Source of the DNA: Gracilariopsis chorda
Taxonomy: Eukaryota; Rhodophyta; Florideophyceae; Gracilariales; Gracilariaceae
NCBI GenBank assembly: GCA_003194525.1
Contig: NBIV01000257.1
Span: 62,001 to 126,000 of the forward strand
Length of the DNA stretch: 64,000 nucleotides
Direction: 5' to 3'
The position numbers and the translations under genes were made by a program. Below the pieces are notes generated by a model. The model did no database searches and was not told the origin of the DNA. It was given only the letters and a program-made list of their open reading frames with translations. Of the stretch, positions 62,521 through 64,000 are shown one piece after another (positions within the stretch are counted from its first letter, which is position 1; each line of letters starts with the position of its first letter).

Positions 62521-63399
62521 ATGGTCCAGACTCGAAGTCAGTCGAGCTCCGGACAACCCGGTCCCTCTGCACAACCCCCGCCGAGGCAGCGGCTTGGAAC
62601 TTCGGTCGAAGCCGGGAACCGCCTTTATAGGCAAGCCGTACCAACAAGGGCCCGATCAACTGGCGCCATCCCAGCAGACGCTGAAGTACCCGATCCGGAA
62701 GCGAACATGGCGGCTAACGCCGCAGGAACCTCCACTGAGGACAAGTTACGCACAGAGGTGCAACGACTCCAGAAGGAGTCCGACTCCCATCGAACCCGTC
62801 TCACGGAAATGGAATTGCAGATTACTGCGTTGACTGGTGCCTTGGACCTCCTGCGTGTGGAACACCACGCCTTGGCGAGCCGAGCCCACGATCCGCAGAT
62901 CACGGCTACTGTTCGGACACTCCGAGAGGACGTCAATCAGGTCATGGAACGCCAAGGCAATGCCTCCGGGGTAATATCGGGACTACCCGTTGACGTCGAA
63001 GAAGTCCTCACCCGGGTGAACCCTCGCCTTGAGAGGCTGGAAGCAGCGGTACACACGCAGAGTGCTGTTACCATCCCGCTCGAGACGGAGGTGGAACGAC
63101 CCACACCCGTGGAAACCCGTTCGAAGAAGTCGAAATCGAAACGTGGAAAGATGCGGAGGTCCGCCTTGAATTCAGATTCGGAAGATTCCGAGGAATCCGA
63201 GGAGAGCCGATCAAGTTCAGAAGAATCTGAAGAGGAATCGTCAGAGAAATCTTCCTCTGACGATGACACTCGTAAATCGAGGAAGAAATCTAAGCACCGC
63301 GGAACATCCGCTTGGATACGCCGCAAGAGAGGCCCGGCAAAGAAGGGACTCAAGGTGCTACCTTGTACTAATCCGCTTTATCGGAGAATTATAGACTAA
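62521..63399 (+). CDS. ORF1 of gypsy element 3: coiled-coil, acidic/basic Gag N-terminal protein
   Basis: 292 residues starting MVQTRSQSSS. Residues 80-140 are probably coiled coil (RLQKESDSHRTRLTEMELQI; LDLLRVEHHALASRA). A Ser/Glu-rich acidic block (EDSEESEESRSSSEESEEES) lies near 225, followed by a Lys/Arg stretch. It ends LPCTNPLYRRIID, nearly the same as ORF1 of element 1. The family is not recognised; I infer a matrix-like N-terminal Gag part. It ends in TAA, and the same frame continues into Gag with no ATG at the border. Confidence 0.8.
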   Translation: MVQTRSQSSSGQPGPSAQPPPRQRLGTSVEAGNRLYRQAVPTRARSTGAIPADAEVPDPEANMAANAAGTSTEDKLRTEVQRLQKESDSHRTRLTEMELQITALTGALDLLRVEHHALASRAHDPQITATVRTLREDVNQVMERQGNASGVISGLPVDVEEVLTRVNPRLERLEAAVHTQSAVTIPLETEVERPTPVETRSKKSKSKRGKMRRSALNSDSEDSEESEESRSSSEESEEESSEKSSSDDDTRKSRKKSKHRGTSAWIRRKRGPAKKGLKVLPCTNPLYRRIID

Positions 63400-63411
63400 C
63401 GTCTGTATCGT

Positions 63412-64000
63412 TTGAAAATACGCAAACTCAAGCGAACGAGTCGCGAAACGGGAAGAGTTAAGGATCAGATCAAGAGACTGAAGATAGGAATGAGTGATCT
63501 CAAGTTCGACGGGAAGGACCCGATCTTAATCTTTGATTTCCTTTACCGGTTTGTGACCGAGGCAGACATGCTTGGTATGAGCGAAGCGCAGGCTTTCGTG
63601 GCTCTACCACATTTCTTGACAGGGTTTGCCCTACAATAGTATCGAGCAGTGAGCGGCTCGCTCACGGTCGACGAAGGTGGAGTCACCAACTGGCCTGAGG
63701 GCGTGCAATATCTCCTGCGAAGTTACGCAACCTCCAATGCCATCTGCGAGGCTATCCTCACCCTTCGGGATGTAACCCAGAAGCCTGGAGAAAAGGAGGT
63801 AGAATACAGCTCAAGGCTGAATAACGCAGCCACCAGGTGCGGGAACGTGCACTCCACGGATGAGAAGATGACGCTATTCGTCGATGGGTTAGATCCAGTG
63901 ATCAAATCGTTAGTGGCTCGTCAGCGAGAAAAGCATGCCAGCATGACCTTTTTGGAACTCGTCCAATATGCCCAAGCAGAAGGGGATGCGGTCCGTGCCC
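63412..64000 (+). pseudogene. gag: Gag of gypsy element 3, partial, with an in-frame TAG
   Basis: The frame is open from the ORF1 stop (63397-63399). It matches element 1 Gag: RETGRVKDQIKRL, KDPILIFDFLYRFVTEADML, WPEGVQYLLRSYATSNA, and LELVQYAQAEGDAVRA at the window edge. A TAG at 63637-63639 falls where element 1 has Gln (alignment of FALQ-stop-YRAV with AEDQYNSV), so it is probably a CAG-to-TAG change. The first ATG is at 63490. The 3' part is outside the window. Confidence 0.8.

Larger units (their letters stand above)
61745..64000 (+). mobile_element. Gypsy element 3 (plus strand, runs off the window)
   Basis: It starts TGTGATGCAAGG inside the remains of a family-2 element and continues past position 64,000. 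Order: 5' LTR, tRNA-Tyr primer site, ORF1, stop, Gag. Only Gag is visible. It is diverged from element 1 but shares its ORF layout. It is the youngest insertion in this nest by position. Confidence 0.85.

Noticed and set aside
1-64000. tRNA or rRNA genes
   Set aside because: I noticed no convincing tRNA or rRNA by eye; a covariance-model scan would be needed, so absence is not proven.

Overview
This window looks like nuclear DNA from an intron-poor photosynthetic eukaryote. My best guess is a red alga, possibly a florideophyte such as Chondrus; that is inference from gene content, not a match I could run. The host proteins are eukaryotic: exportin-7, the HemK2/MTQ2 release-factor methyltransferase, UFD1, an oxysterol-binding protein and a Sec14-like protein. 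Two enzymes carry N-terminal extensions typical of plastid transit peptides: geranylgeranyl diphosphate synthase and a fused aspartokinase-homoserine dehydrogenase. Only two of the ten host genes show a recognisable intron, each a single short one (141 and 161 bp, GTAAG...CAG).

Positions 1-31,861 are host sequence with genes on both strands and 0.3-3.8 kb spacers. In order they are XPO7 (+), MTQ2/N6AMT1 (-), UFD1 (+), GGPP synthase (-), a SHAQKYF-type MYB factor (-), OSBP-related protein (+), AK-HSDH (+), a CRAL-TRIO protein (-), an unrecognised protein (+) and a ferric-reductase/NADPH-oxidase-like membrane protein (-). The spacers hold several near-perfect foldback hairpins, a 16-bp minisatellite upstream of GGPP synthase, and a G-poor tract at about 12.75-14.9 kb.

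Positions 31,862-64,000 are almost entirely mobile DNA. A Helitron on the minus strand has its Rep and helicase halves in one frame, split by a single TAG. A complete Ty3/gypsy chromovirus-like element (37,265-48,172; LTRs about 99% identical; 5-bp target duplication CTTTA) follows it. Next comes a repeat-rich stretch: three copies of a hairpin-rich 487-bp repeat, a Helitron 3' fragment, a decayed 15-bp periodic array and a Tc1/mariner fragment. A second, older gypsy element (from 51,906) is broken by frameshifts and carries an LTR/208-bp/LTR/208-bp/LTR tandem array. A third gypsy element (+ strand, from 61,745) is inserted into its remains and runs off the window.

The most interesting system is the gypsy family. 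Its Gag region is split into two same-frame parts separated by one stop codon at the same place in two diverged elements. Pol follows in the -1 frame, with a conserved GGAAAAC just before the gag stop. The minus-strand primer site fits tRNA-Tyr. The intact element carries an uninterrupted 607-codon ORF in antisense orientation between pol and the 3' LTR, followed by AATAAA, and its LTR holds a palindromic TATA sequence that could fire in both directions. All ages, recoding and promoter statements are inferences from sequence.
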